From Formicarius rufipectus (Eukaryota > Chordata > Aves > Passeriformes > Formicariidae): 64,000 bases of DNA. Positions within the stretch are counted from its first letter, which is position 1; each line of letters starts with the position of its first letter. Positions 39,606 to 53,141 of the stretch are shown here, one piece after another. The position numbers were made by a program, and so were the translations under genes. The stretch covers positions 4,676,557 through 4,740,556 of the forward strand of contig VXAU01000197.1 in assembly GCA_013399695.1 (NCBI GenBank), read 5' to 3'. A model generated the notes under the pieces. The model saw only the letters and a program-made list of their open reading frames with translations, ran no database searches and was not told where the DNA came from.

Positions 39606-42600
39606 CCCTGATTTCAAACCCTTAGGAGGGTTTCTTCGAAGAGTGGAAACGTTTGCTGGAAATAATTTTGGGCTGCAGCTTCTTAAAAGGTGCCCATTTG
39701 TACATCAGGCAGATTAGTGGCAGAGCCTGCTGGAAGTTGCAGGCTTAATCAAAACCAAGAATGTACTAAGCAGGTTTTCCATTTTCTGTACCGAAAAGCC
39801 ACTTTCTTCAAGGTGACTCAAGACATGAGGCAGTTTGCTTAAGCAATAAGAGATTTGCTGGGTGTCAAAAGTGCCCCTTTTCATCCCTTGATGACCTCCT
39901 ACAGGTCAGGAAGAGAATTCCGCAAACAGCACACGGGGAGTCAGAACCTTTATTAATTTAAATCATGCAACTGCAAACCAGAGCTAACCAGACAGAAACA
40001 CTGGGACTCAAACTTGGTCAAAAATGGTTAGAAATGAGGAACAATTTGACTATAGCAAGAATACCACTACATTAACTGAGAGGTCAACCCAACTACTCAG
40101 AACTTCCATTATGCAACAAAAGGAATGCAAATCTCTGCTTACCCCACCACCACTACAATAGTTACATATTCAGATTTCTTTCTGGAATAAGTGCAAATTT
40201 GCTTTGATTCTATGACATTTCATCACTTAATACATTCATAGCATGTCAAGGGAAAACTTGACTGAATTCACAATACTGTACTGATTGAGTTCCTACTAGG
40301 AACAGCTGTCAGAAGGACTTGAAAGGATAAATCTCAGAATTACATTTCCTAGTTGGCAGAGGACTTTCTGCACCAAAGAGCCTCTCTACCTACGAGCAGG
40401 ACTTTCTGGGACACAGAGACAGGCAGCTCCTCTCTTCCCACTTGCCATCAGCTGCAGCAACACCAGTGTCCTGCACTTGAGTCATACAGCTGCAGAGTCA
40501 GAAGAAGCTTTGCTGGGGACTCATGAACAAGCTACAGAAAAGGAGTGAGAGATCAAATGAAGGACAAAGCTCTCCTTCACCTCTTCCAGCCACAAAAAGA
40601 TTCCCCAAGTAAAAACTACCCAACCACACAACTCAAAGGTGAACAGAGAACACAGGAGGCAGCAGAGCTGGAAGTCAGCATCCAGCCTAGCTGAAAATGG
40701 GGAAACTTGACACAGAAAACCAACTCAATTCAAGTTTGAGCCCTTGGCCAGTACCTCAGCCTCAGAGCTTCATGCTGCTCTCAATCTCTACCTATGAATG
40801 GAAAAATATCTGGGGAGTTCTCCTCTCCTCCTGATCCCTCCTCTAAATTTTTCACGTGTTTAGAAACACAGCTTCCAAGTGATCCTAAGTATTTCCATAT
40901 TCCTCTTCCTCTCTAGAGAAACGTGTAAGGCCCTGAAATGATCTCCCTTCAGCACTCACAATGGGGGTAAACAGGATCCCTGGCTGCCATCACCCTGTTT
41001 TAATTAGACAAAAAGTCAGGGAAGGGAGGGGGATAAATCAGTGCTCTTCAATACTTAAAACCAACCAGCCTCACATAAATATTTAAAGTTGTTCTGATCG
41101 TTGGCTAAGCAGCTTCTGCAGAGCGATTGCAAACGTGGCAATTGTTCTGCCACACTGTCTCCAGCAGCTGGAAGCTTCGAGATGCTCCTTTCAATCTGAA
41201 ATTTTCCATTTCAAAGGCATTTGGCAGTGTGCTCGTAGGGAGAAGTGCTTCTCATCACGTGAGCTTTCAGGAGACAGCAAGGAGTGAAGCACAGGTGGCT
41301 TTTGTTAAAACATGGGTCAAAACACAGCTTTTTGTAAACACTCCTTCTTAGAAGTAAATAAGTAAGAAAAGGTGCTGTTCCATACCTTCTGCCCTGCTAT
41401 AAGGCAGCTGAGAGGCCCCTGCTACACCAGACAAAGCCTTCACTGATCCCACAGAATATTCCCAAACAAATGAATTGAACAGTGGGAGGAATTGGCTTAA
41501 AAGTGTGTTCGTTGTACTTTGCTTTTCTTTAAATGTAATAATATGCAACAGCTCCTTGTGGTGTTGAATGGACAATGCTATCAACTTTTTTCATTCCAGC
41601 ACTTCAACCACTTATACTCACATTCTTCCACCTAATCACTACCTCGCTGTTGTTAAAATCCATCATGCACTAGGGGCCAAATCTTGAGGTCCCCACTCAA
41701 ATCCTCCCTTAAATGAGCTCTTAGCAGGATTTTTGCATGATTAAGCATCACAGATTTTTTTTCCCCCTAACTGGTATCTGAATAAAGAACACGAGAATTG
41801 GCCTTGATCATTACCATAATGCTTTCATGTTTTCCACAATGCCACTCAAAAGTCTAAAAATATGGCACAGAAGCCCTAGGGGGAATTAATGCAAAGTGTC
41901 TGTATTTGTACCAGGAACCAATTGCTGAAAGAAGGGGGTAAAAAAAAAAAAAAGGATATTTGAAATAAACCTGGAAGATGCATTAGCAGAAGCACTTCTG
42001 AGCAACTTGCCCTTTAAAGCACGCACGGGACAAATTCATCTCGAGAGTCACTTCAAAGGGAATGGTCTGTAATCAAAATTAATCACAATTAATTTGGCCC
42101 TACGTTTCTACCCCTGAGAGGTAGGCTCCTGCAGCCAGTGCATGGCAGAGTCACATCCACAGCACCCACCTCTGCTGAGACTGCCAATTCTGCTCTGCTG
42201 GTGCCATCACAAAGTGCAGCGACAGGATTCAGGCCAAGTTTGCTTATCAGCTCTGAACCATGAGGGCAGCCAGCAGGATGTGCTGAATGGAGCTCTTTTT
42301 GAGGATGTCATCTTTCTATTTATACTACCTAATTCTTCCTCTCCAGCTCCCTGTGGCAAACCAACAGTTGAAATCAGACAGTAGAAGCTAATAGGGTTAT
42401 GTAAGTGTCCATTTGCTGTACATATGCTCTGCCCCCTAAGGCGAGCGATCACCAGGACTCGTGGCAGGAGAGGGGCACCTCCCATTTGTCATGTCTAAGC
42501 ATATGAGAGTTTTGGAGGTGCTCTGAACACTGTCTCTACCCTTGCTGGAGGAGGACATGTGGGCAGCTGAGCAAGAAGTAGGCAGCAGTCATGGGGGCAG

Positions 42601-45600
42601 AATCAAACCTAAGAGAGAGATGTTTCTGGGCTGGACATCTATCTACCCTTGTCTGCCCATAAAACACAGGTACAGTGAAACAAGCAGAGGGTTTCAGCTC
42701 TACACGTGGCTCCTCTCAGAGTGGACGCAACCATCAAGCTTTTTGGCCAGGCTTAATCCCTTGTTCTGCCTCCACTGAAGCAAAGCATTTCACTGATAGA
42801 GAAAGAACCAGCTACCCTGTCTCTTGATGCCTCTGTCTCTACCATCTGTTTCAAAGTAAACTGGGTTTATGGACCTGAATACTTCTTTTGTCTCAAGTAT
42901 ATTTGCCTTCCATATTTACACATAAAAGAAACCATATTAATCCCTGTAATCCATGATTTCTTGTACCCTTTCCCCCAAGGCATGTAAAAGGGCACATGAT
43001 GCACTGTTGGCATCAAATCCCCTTGCTCTCTGGAAGCATCCAGGGTTTAAAACCTCAAGGAAACTGCCTAGGAAACCTAAACCAACACAAAATTAAGTTT
43101 ATAGTAGGCATTTTAACTATGCATATTCACATTTCTTCTACCATGAAACTCCTGTCAAATTCAGAAAAGACCCATTTCTAGATCGAGTATGAACATTTCT
43201 TCAAAACAGTATGAATACACAGTGCAGTAGAGATGGGGTTTTGCTTCTTTACACACATTCCTCCTGTACATGCAGGGCTTATTTTACCCCCTTGGTAAGT
43301 TTGCTGCTGGTCCCTCTCCCTGGCACTTTGGAGGGCACAGATGCTCTGAGCTCTCAGGGAGACTCATGGACAGCGGTGCCACTTCCCAAACTGGCTACTC
43401 CCTTTGCTTTTTCTGGCCAAATCCCTTCATCAGGCCCGCTCCAGGGAGGCTGCATGTGCATGCCCTGTGAAATTCCCTGCCAGGGCACTGCTCTCCACCG
43501 AGGTGACCCTCTGCCAAGCTGCCCGTGGCACTCCAGCCACGCAGGGCACACAGCACCAGCTAATGGCTCCGTTTGCACACATATGCTCTGCGTGCCCTGA
43601 GGAGCAGGTCCCTGCGCCACTGCAGGGAAGGGGCAGCTTCCCAGAGCCCTGTGCTCCATTACCTGAGCAGAATTCCTGGCAAACACCTCCCCACTGCAGT
43701 GTTGCATTTCTGTCCCTTCTCCTCCCCAGCAGACTGAGCTTCTTCTCAGAGACTTTCTTTTCTTTGGTTGCTTCTTCCCAGCAGTCACATCAGACAGATG
43801 TGCCTTACCTGGCTTGGGAACCACTGCTCCTATCCTCCTGTGCATGTGTTTCTGAACAGTCTTCAGTGAGAAAATTCAATGTTCCTCCTCCAGGGAATAT
43901 AACAATTGCTTTATTTTCAAACTTCCTGTTTTTCAAGCTAGTAAAAGCTGCTTTTACCAATGATAGACAATTTTTAACCTAAAAGACCTCCCAGTTCTCA
44001 GCTACACCCTGCAGTGGATTTGAATGTTGTGTGTGACACCTCACTGATGTGCCACAGATGACACAGCCTCTAGCACAGTCCACAGCCAGCACCAGCTCCC
44101 CAGGCAAGCAGAGGATTTGGGGTGTAACACTGTACTTTTCTCCCACTGCATGCAAAGCTAGTTCACCTCACTCAGATTTTTGTCAAGGAGCAGAATACCA
44201 GCTACATCCTTTTAATGCTGATATATGTGAGACCTTTTAAAAGGCCTGGGGAAGACAGATTTCACTTTGTTGAGATAAATTTAGACTCTAGGAAGTATAA
44301 AGATGAGGGAATCCAATAAACTAGCATTTATCCTTCTTCTTCATTTGAATAGAGCTCACCAATATACAGCACTGTGATTTTACCCACAACCAAAATCTGT
44401 AAATTCAGGTTCTTCGAGGTGTTCAGTCACGTGATGACAAAACTCATCAACACTCTCCCTTCTCCCATCCTGAATGTGTATTTTGGGAGGTGAATCTTCC
44501 CAGAATATACTGTTATCACTCTGAAAACACACCAGGTTTCTGAATGTAAATTCATATGACATATATCCAAGATACACAAAATTCAGCAAACAGCAACTGG
44601 AAACGTTGGATTCTTGTCTTTTTCTTCCTCCCTGCTGCCAGCAGATGGGCTTTACTGAACCCTGAGATGATACGAGCCTGTGTCAGGCTCCAACATCACA
44701 GAAAAAGAATGAGCCATCACAGCAAATGAGGAATGTGTCGATTTCTTCACCTTTTCTTGGATGGTGAAGCAGAAGCACAAGGAAAGCAAGCAAATCACTC
44801 AGGGCCACACCAAGAATAGCACCAAAATTCCCAACCATGGGACACGCTACATACTTGTAGTAACAAAAAATATATCTGTCATTGCATGTCACACGAGCTC
44901 ATTCAAACTAAAAATTTATCACTTGCTTCGGACTCCAGCCAGGTGACAGCAAATATATCATGAAGCTGTCAACAATCTGCTAATCTGGGCTGTGAAGTGT
45001 AGGAATACAAGAAGCTTAAAAATATACCGCTCCTTCAGAAACCATAAATTTTGCTGGCTCTTTCTCACATATCACTGGGTAATAGGTCTACTCCAGCTAG
45101 CTCACTCCCACCTCCTGCACTTAAACAGTTTCATTTTGCGTGTCTATTTAGGGAATGACAATCAGGCATACAAGGCAGTAGAAATCACCCATGGGTATAT
45201 TATAAAGAAACACAGAGCCTCTCTGGCTCTTTGACTGAGAAGAATTACCAGTGGCAGATTTATCTGCAAAGTTGGTAGAGAAATCCCAGGACAGACACAA
45301 CGAGATTCTCAGGAACAGGTGGAATAACACTCCTGCCCATCTGGAAAGCTGGTCTGTTGTGCTCTTTGGACCAGAGAAGAAGGTAAAAAGAAGCAAAGGA
45401 AGACCTTTCCTCTTCCATCTGAAACCAAACCAGATGTTTAAGCTGCACCTTTCAGAGAGACTGCAAGGGATGGCACAGTCCCATAAGTGAACACTCAAGC
45501 AGGAACTCCAGCTTCTCCTTGCACATACACTGGACAGAAATTCAGAACAGAGTGGGAGAAGGAGCTTTGATGACAAACAAAGGAGAAGTTTCAAAAGATA

Positions 45601-46479
45601 CAGATAACAACTTTTTCGTGACACTTTACACTGGGCACACCTTTGGAAGACATAAATGAAAAGTAAACCTCCTTGTTGTCCAAGTCATGATGTTTTATGG
45701 GCGGCAAGCTCACTAAGGACTGTTTTAGCCTGCTTAGCATAAACACTATTGCCCCTCCAGCTGTGTGACCTGGCCTGGCTATAGGAAGCAGTTTGACTCA
45801 CCATTCTTTGTGCAAGTTCAGTTCTTTAGCTGAATTTCCCTCATGCCAAACAGCCTGGTGTACCTGCCATTCTTCATTTCCTGCCCCGGCCACAAACTTC
45901 AATTTTCTCTCCACAGCACTTAAACAGCATATAATTACAACTAATTATTGATCACTGAGGGATTACTAGTTGACAAATCCAATTTGCACACTGTTATCAA
46001 GCATGACTGACTATGGCCTGGAGAGGATAAAAGGTACCTGCACTGTGGTAGAAACCTGCAGGTCCGTGAGCTGGTGGGACCAGCGTTGTCACTGTCACCA
46101 GCACCAAACCCACAAGGCTGCAGTGGCACCTGAAAGCCAATGTGTTTAGGGATCTATTACACAAGGTGCTGTAAATCTACACAAAGTGACAGCCCTTGGC
46201 CTCAAAGAGATTTACAAGCCTAAAAAAAGCCCAGCCTTTTACATCTGTAAATGGATTCAATCTGGCTGCGTTTGTACCACTTTCTCATTCCGTTTCTGCA
46301 AACATCCTCAAGAGCAAGCAAGCTGGCAACGATGATGAGAGGAACAGCTCCTTTTGGGGGGGAAACACCACTCAGTTCCCCTCACAGCACATCTTACATG
46401 TGTGTGCATTGGTGCAGCTGCTGATCTCAACAAGCTGGACCAAGTGAGGAGAGGGGAGCGCTGTGCAACCCCAGTGTCC

Positions 46480-47470
46480 CGGGGAGCGTGTGGCGGTTTT
46501 CACCCGGTGTCCACTCAAACCTCCAGCCCCACCCCTGCCCTTTCCCAGAGGGAAAGGAAAAGGAGAAAAGGCAAAAAACAGCTGAGAGATAATGGCAAAG
46601 CAAATTCAGAGTGGCTAAAATACTTAAATTTATCACTAACAAGATGGTCCGTATGGCCACCCTTCCTGCCCCCTATTCCCTGCTCCCTCAAACTGCTGGA
46701 AACAGGGAGGAGTGGGAGGAGAAAGGTGTTCTTAAGACTGATTTATTCCTTACTTTTTAGCTTTATTACTTTTAGTTTTAGTTCTTGTCTTGTCAGTAAT
46801 AAATTTAAGTATTTAGCCACTCTGAGTTTGCTTTGCCATTATCTCTCAGCTGGGTTTTTTGCCTTTTATCTTTTTCCTTTCCCTCTGGGAAAAGGGGGGG
46901 CCTGCAGGTTTGAGTGGACACCAGGTGAAAACCTCCACAGAACTAAAACTACAAAGAAATAAATCAGTTTTAAGAACACCTTCCTCCTCCCACTCTTCCC
47001 TCTTTCCAGCAGTTCAAGGGAGCAGAGAATGGGGGTTTTGCAGTCACTTGTTGGTTCTGCCATTGCTCTTGTCCTGGGGGTCACTCCAGTTGGGTCTGTG
47101 CACCCCGATGGGCTCCGTGGGCTGCAGGGGGACAACCTGCTCCACCACGGTCCTGCCCACGGGCGGCAGGGGGGCCACAGCTCTGAGTCCTTCCTCTCCC
47201 TGCTCCAACCTTGGTCTCTGCATTATTATCCCATGGCTGGAATTTCCAACTGCCCCACGCTCCTAAATTCTTAACTACGTTATCCCAGAGGTGTGACTGT
47301 GCTTCTTAATTGGCTCAACTTTGGCCATCAAGCAGAAAGTCCCTCCTGGCCCTGGCTGTCCTTGGCTCCACAGGACAGGGAAAGCTTCTGGCAGCTTCTA
47401 ACAGAAACCACCCTGGAAGCCCCTCCCTTCTACCAAAATATAGCCACAGAAACCTGTGAGAGAGTGCAGC
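46480..47470. mobile_element. Degraded avian endogenous-retrovirus LTR mosaic
   Basis: The right part carries landmarks I recognise from a common avian ERV LTR: TTCTTAACTACGTTATCCC then AGAGG (about 47268-47290), an ATTGGCTC box (about 47310), GGGAAAGCTTCTGGCAGC (about 47380), AACAGAAACCACCC (about 47399) and CTACCAAAATATAGCCAC (about 47431). The left part is a mosaic of inverted copies of a second LTR-associated block, described separately. AATAAA-type signals occur near 46798 and 46966. No gag, pol or env frame is recognisable, so this is a solo or fragmentary LTR. Substitutions and indels relative to the remembered motif suggest it is old. Orientation and exact ends, including target-site duplications, were not established. 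Confidence 0.72.
46493..47080. repeat. Overlapping inverted repeats, order A - B - A inverted - B inverted
   Basis: Arm A is about 46493-46643 (landmarks GGTGTCCACTCAAACC, GCTGAGAGATAATGGCAAAG, TACTTAAATTTAT). Its reverse complement is about 46788-46933. Arm B is about 46667-46787 (landmarks CTGCTCCCTCAAACTGCTGG, GGTGTTCTTAAGACTGATTT). Its reverse complement is about 46934-47035. The arms are near 90 percent alike by eye. Translations confirm this: a minus-strand frame over A reads LLCHYLSAVF and FEWTPGEN, and the plus-strand frame over inverted A reads LLCHYLSAGF and FEWTPGEN; the B arms share SGRRKVFL on opposite strands. The order is not a simple hairpin, because each repeat's spacer contains one arm of the other. 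Confidence 0.85.
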
Positions 47471-48114
47471 TCCCACCCAGCCCACTGAGGGTATTTGGGA
47501 GCTGCAGTAGGACAGTCACCCCGAAAGGAGGAGGCTGCCGTCGCCTGCTCTGTGTGGGGTACAATCGAGGCACTGTGCACAGAGAGCATCCAAGAAAAGA
47601 GAAATAAAGAGAGAAATCTAAGAGAAAAATCCATGGAGCTGCTCAAGCATCACTGAACGCAGGGAAAAAAAAAACAAAACAAAACATGTTTTAATGAGAA
47701 GTCACATGATGGATGTTTCCCCAATTGCACTTCAGTGGAGTTATTCACAAAAATCAAGCAGACACAAATCCCAGTGTGAAAATATCTGCGCTCTTGTAGC
47801 CCAGTGGCAGCCCTTCCAGCGTGACTTACAACTAAAGGCTGAAAAAGTCCACCCCCGTGGTACACACAAATTGGTTTATTATTAGAGTTCATCCAGCACC
47901 GTTATTTTCTGACAGAAAATGTGGTTTTTAACAGAATTGAAATTGCCGTGAAGAGCATTTTTCTTGCAAATGTTTAACTTTTCTTTGGGGAAAAACCACA
48001 TTTTTGTTTCGTGTCTGTTTAACATTAAGATACATTTCCTTTTCCATTCTGTTCCAAAGGAAGCATGACACAGTTTAGGAAATGCTGCACTAAATTTTCC
48101 TGGGTTCTCAAACA

Positions 48115-48170
48115 TTAAAAAAAAAAACAAAAAAGACCCCAAAACAAACCTAAAAAGAGAATAAACCTCA
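48115..48170 (+). repeat. A-rich tract
   Basis: An A10 run followed by CAAAAAAGACCCC and AAAACAAACC. Simple low-complexity sequence. Confidence 0.7.
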
Positions 48171-51100
48171 CATGAAGAAAGATTGCAAGTGCCTTACTAA
48201 GGACTTTATTCATTTAAAAAAACCTCAACTCTATTCTGCTTCTTGTCTATGAAATTGAAATATGATTTTATTAAATGAAGCCCTTAATATGTTTGCTAAG
48301 ATCCTGTCAGGCTGAACATTAACTACATTTCCATTGTTTTTCAAGTGCAAAAAGAAAGTTGTTCTGCAAAGAGCCAAGCTCACTTACATCTTCTTAACCT
48401 TCAGACTAGCCGGGAAATTTGCTTTATGAAGTGCATTTGCAACACCCAGCACACACAAAGGGCACAGTGCATTCACCAAGAGAAAAATGCAACACCTTCC
48501 AGAAAGGGAGGGGAAAGAAAAAAAGAAAGGAAGGAAAAACCAATGAACTCATGCTACCTGAATTTCAATTTCGAGCAGCAAATTGCCTACATGAGCCCAC
48601 AGGCTGGGTGCCCCCCAGGATGTGTGGAGGAGTCCCCAGAAGGGACCTGCTCCTCCCCAGTGACAAATCACACGTGGGGCAGCCCTGCAGGCTCTCTGCC
48701 CTTGGCAGAGAAGGTTGCACACCAGGGGAACGAGTTCCTCACGTGCCCCCACGGATGTGTTTTTGAGGTGATGTGTTGAGTCCATTCCAGGGGATCCCAG
48801 CTGCGACACCTGAACCAGCACCGAGCCACATTCTTGCCCAAAATGATTCCCCTCCCGACCCGCTGTGGGATTTTGCCGGCGCTTTCTGCCTCACACACAA
48901 GTCCACTCTGCCCTCTCCTGGCCTGCACACAGATCCCAGATGGTGCTTCCCCCTGAATCCCTATGAGGATGCCGGGATGGAGGGGATACAGGTGGGCAGA
49001 GCCCCTGGGAAAGTGGACTGGGCATCACCACCTGGGGGGCAGCACACGCTGGCACCTCCCTGCCCACCAACTCACCCTCCTCGTGTCACGTATGCTTTGG
49101 GCCATCCCAAATACGTTTGCCCTGGGAACAGACTCAAAAGGACAAGGCAGGAGCATTCCATGAGCCTCCCAGTCCTCACTGAAAAATAACAGTTTGGGGC
49201 TAGAAGAGGCATCACCTTCCTCCTTTTGGAAAGCATCTACTCATTGAGGTATTTCACTGGAACGTGAGCAAGAAAAATAGTCATTTGTAAAATGAAAGCA
49301 ATGGCAGACATGACTCGTACAAACACGGTGAGATGTTACAGATAAAATAACATTACATAAACAGAAGAAGCATTAGAACTGTTATCATCAACAACTGCAC
49401 GGGGAGGGGACAGCAGTTTAGCAAAGGAAGTGGAAAAATAGCGGATGTGATTTAAGAGGCAGAGAAAACCTGAGCTGGCAAGTTGTAATTACTGAAGCTG
49501 AAACCCAGCCAGCATCTTGGTTGACTGCCCCCAGCTGATGAAATGCAACCCAGAATCTTTAAATGACAAATAATTGGGACCTGGCTTTCATGTCACCAGT
49601 GAGACACAACCATTGACATGGCCACACCAGGATGGAAGAGCAGCACTGGCACAGAGAAGGATCAACCACAAATACCAACCTCTCTGGTGTTTGTGATTGC
49701 ACAGGCCCACAACTAAATATTGGCCTGAACCAGATCTGCCCTGCTTGGTCATTTTTCTTCCCACAGTGGGACAGCTGCAGGTTTCTTGCAGCAGCCCGTA
49801 CGCATCTAATATCTAATCAAAGGACACCATTCATCCATTTTGTGGTTCCCAGAATGCAAAGATATCTACCCAATTTTCTAAGAAACATTAATATTTAAGT
49901 ACGGCTTTCTCAGCCCAAATCATACAAGCTGAACAAAGTTCTCCTGACATTTTATGACAAGGTGATTAATAATACCAAGAAGAAGAATGAAATGATACCA
50001 GATTATAAACTATTGTAAATCTTTCAGTCATCCCAGGAATAATGAATTTAGATTTCTTAGGAGAGCCGTACAGATTTAAACAGAATCATTTTAGTTTCCT
50101 TGTCAGTCAAGAGGCTATTTATATAACAGCAGAAAGAGACAATGAACTCACTTAATCTTAAAATGAGGGAGTAGCACATTCAAGGGGAGGGTTATTGGCA
50201 CTTCTTTAACATTTTTCTCTTAAAAAAGGATTCCAAAAACCATTCTAAGCAAGAATTTCCAAAGTGGTTAAAGAAAATGTTGCAGCTTAACCATAATTTC
50301 TGATCCCTAACCTTCCCTTCTCCAAGCAAGAGCCAGTGACAAGAAGTTCCATATTCAGTTCACCCAGGTGCAGTTGGACTTAAATAGCCTGAGCTGACAC
50401 AATCAAACCTTTTCAAACACTTAAGTAATTAAGTTTAAGAGTGTGGTCAGAACTATACTGGCCTAAGCATCCAGTAGACCAAAATGCCCCAAACTTCCTT
50501 TCCATGGATTTCAGAGCTAAGCAAAAAGTGAATGCAAACTCCTCACAAGTTGTTCTACAAATGCTGCTAATTCTTCAACCTCCAGTTCGAGACAAAGGTT
50601 ATGGCCTTGCTCTGCTTGTGGCTGCAAAGGGGAACCCTGTGCTCTCTGACCCCTTGGGGCAGCTTGTCCTAGACATTACCTCAATGCAATAATTAATAAA
50701 TAATAATACCAAATTTGAGCTCGTGGAACTCATACAGGCTCAATGTTCCAAAGAAGAATGAATAATGAATGCAGAAGAGATTCATTTTGGTGGTGGGGGT
50801 GGGGAATCCAACTTCAGTTCGAAATAAAGCCCTGGTTGCCTTGGCAAAGAGGATTTAATTGCTGTAATCACTACATCTCACATAAGGTCGCTGTTAGAGG
50901 GAGTCCACAGTACTGCTATTCATTCTGTATCTGCTCTATGGCAAATAAAGGACTACTGGTCCCAAAAGCATCAGGGAAATACTTCTGAAAAGATTTAAAT
51001 TATTTTTAAAGGGTTATTAGCTTTGGCAAATGAGTCAAAAGTCATCTTAGCTGAAGAGCATAGGTACTTATGCCACATTATGGAGATAACAGCAGGAAAT

Positions 51101-53112
51101 GCAATAATTAAGAATGAACTGCTAGTGTTACTGTGTGTCATTAAAACCAGGACTCAAAACATGACCGTTCCCTATCCATCTGTGTCCTGCCCACCCACCC
51201 ACTCAGAGTTATTCCTGCCCCTAACAAATTTCCCACAGAAATAGGAAGCCAGAACACTGGCACACACACGTGTCCTGCACACAACCAAATTCAAAGAGTT
51301 TTGCTGGAACAAATCCTAAGCAACTCTACGGAAGTCAATTAAATCACCCCTCTTTTCTGTGTAACAGAGAGGAGACTCTGGCCAGGCAAATTAAATTACA
51401 GATGGGCCAGAGCCAAACTCCCAGATCCAAAGCAACCCAAAACTCACAATGCATTTGGATCCTGATCCAGATTCCCACAGCCTGCTACTGTTTCTCCCTC
51501 ACCCTCTGCCACCTCCCAGGATGGGACAAACTTTCCAGACTGTCCCCAGGCATCACTTGGTGCATTTTATCACCATCTTCCACAGGGATCTGCATCAAAG
51601 GCCTCACCCATGTGCATCCCACGGCCACTGGGCACATCTCTTGGCCAGACCTTCAATAACTTCAGTAGATGCTTAGAGAGCCCATGAACAAGGTATTGCC
51701 TATCCCACACTTCTGCTCTCTGCTTTTCCCACTGCCTGTCTTCTAGGACCAGGACAATTAGAGATGGGGATTAAGTGGAAATGCATTTGAGGACTCCTTC
51801 ATTAATGCCATGAAAACTTGAGCCACATGGTGAGGAAAAAAGCAACTGAGAAAGTTCACTTGGCAGGAAGTTTTTCAAAGGGATGTGCTGAGGAAGGGAA
51901 GGTATATTTTGGTCTTAGCAAGCAATTTAAAGGAAACTATGTCAGGAGCAGAGGGAGACCTGCTGGAGCCATGCCTGGTGGCTCAGAGTGATAAAAGTGA
52001 CAGATTTGCCCCACTAACATGGGGCTGCTTGAACATGGGCCCTCCCAAGAGCACCCTCCTCACTGGGATACCCCTGGAAATACTACTGGTCACACCAGTT
52101 CCTCCTCTGCTTGGGAACACCCACAGCATCTCCATAAGAATCCTAAGGAGAATATATTTTAGAGAAATTTTCCTCTTATTTAGTTGCATGCTACTCTCAA
52201 CACAGGATGAAGCACTTCAGCATCCAGGGCACTGACACCCAACCGCTGCTTATGGCAGGAGGCTTTTGGGTGGCAGACTGAAAGCTGGGGGGGGGAGATG
52301 AGAAGTGAAGCCCACCACTCAGGAGCAGTACCCTGGGCACCAGAAAGCTCAAGGGAAGAGCTGAACCAAGAGTGGCCCCACTGCACAGGGACTTTGGGCA
52401 GCTCTGCCAGCACGAGGCATCCCCGTCCTGGCACCGCCTGGCTGCCCACGCAGCACTGGAGGGCTGGCAGCGAGGGCTGCAACAAGTGAAAGCCTTAACT
52501 GTAAGCACCATTTGCTGTGCCTCGAGATGGCAGACTCATTTGTCACTGTCTTCTTCTCCTGCAGCTCTTCTGATTCATCTGGGATCCAATAACTCTGTTA
52601 ATATGATTTCTTTCATACCCTGGCCGAGTACAGAGTCCAAGGCAGATGTGGTGGCTATTTGAAGCATTAAATACCTCACACACAGCACAGCTCCCTGCTC
52701 TGCCTTGTCCAAAACCATCCCTTACAGGTCCTTTATTGACATAAATTGTGTGGGGAGCAGGAGGAGCACCCAAAACAAGAAGATACATTGACAATTTTCT
52801 TGCAATATTCTGTCTCCTGCTCTTTCTGGAAGTCCTTCCTCCCCAAAGCTGTCAGCAAACCATCACACTGGCCTTTTCCTATCAGACCGTACAGAAAACT
52901 CGTGGGTAAACACAAGAACAAAAGCAACTCTCTGTTGCATCAGTGGGAATATGAAGAAATCGAGATCAATGTGCTTGCTCAAAGCAATGCTTCATCAGTT
53001 TCATGGGATAGTAATCTGGTTTTCACCAGGATAAAATTACAGCAATGCACAGCCCAAAACATCTTGGGAAAACAGGAAATTTCAAAGTAGACACATTTTT
53101 CTACTTTTAATA

Positions 53113-53141
53113 CTATTCATTACACTGAATGCAATGAATAG
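53113..53141. repeat. Small perfect hairpin
   Basis: CTATTCATT (53113-53121) is the reverse complement of AATGAATAG (53133-53141), with an 11-nt spacer. The stem extends by three more positions with one mismatch. Confidence 0.7.

Noticed and set aside
43354..43982. Overlapping long frames on both strands (192 and 163 codons)
   Set aside because: Frames open on both strands at once in a GC-rich patch, with Cys/Pro/Ser-rich translations; typical of composition, not coding.
46354..46962. Plus-strand frame of 202 codons across the ERV mosaic
   Set aside because: It runs through inverted-repeat LTR-type sequence; similar peptides on the opposite strand come from the inverted arms, not from a protein gene.
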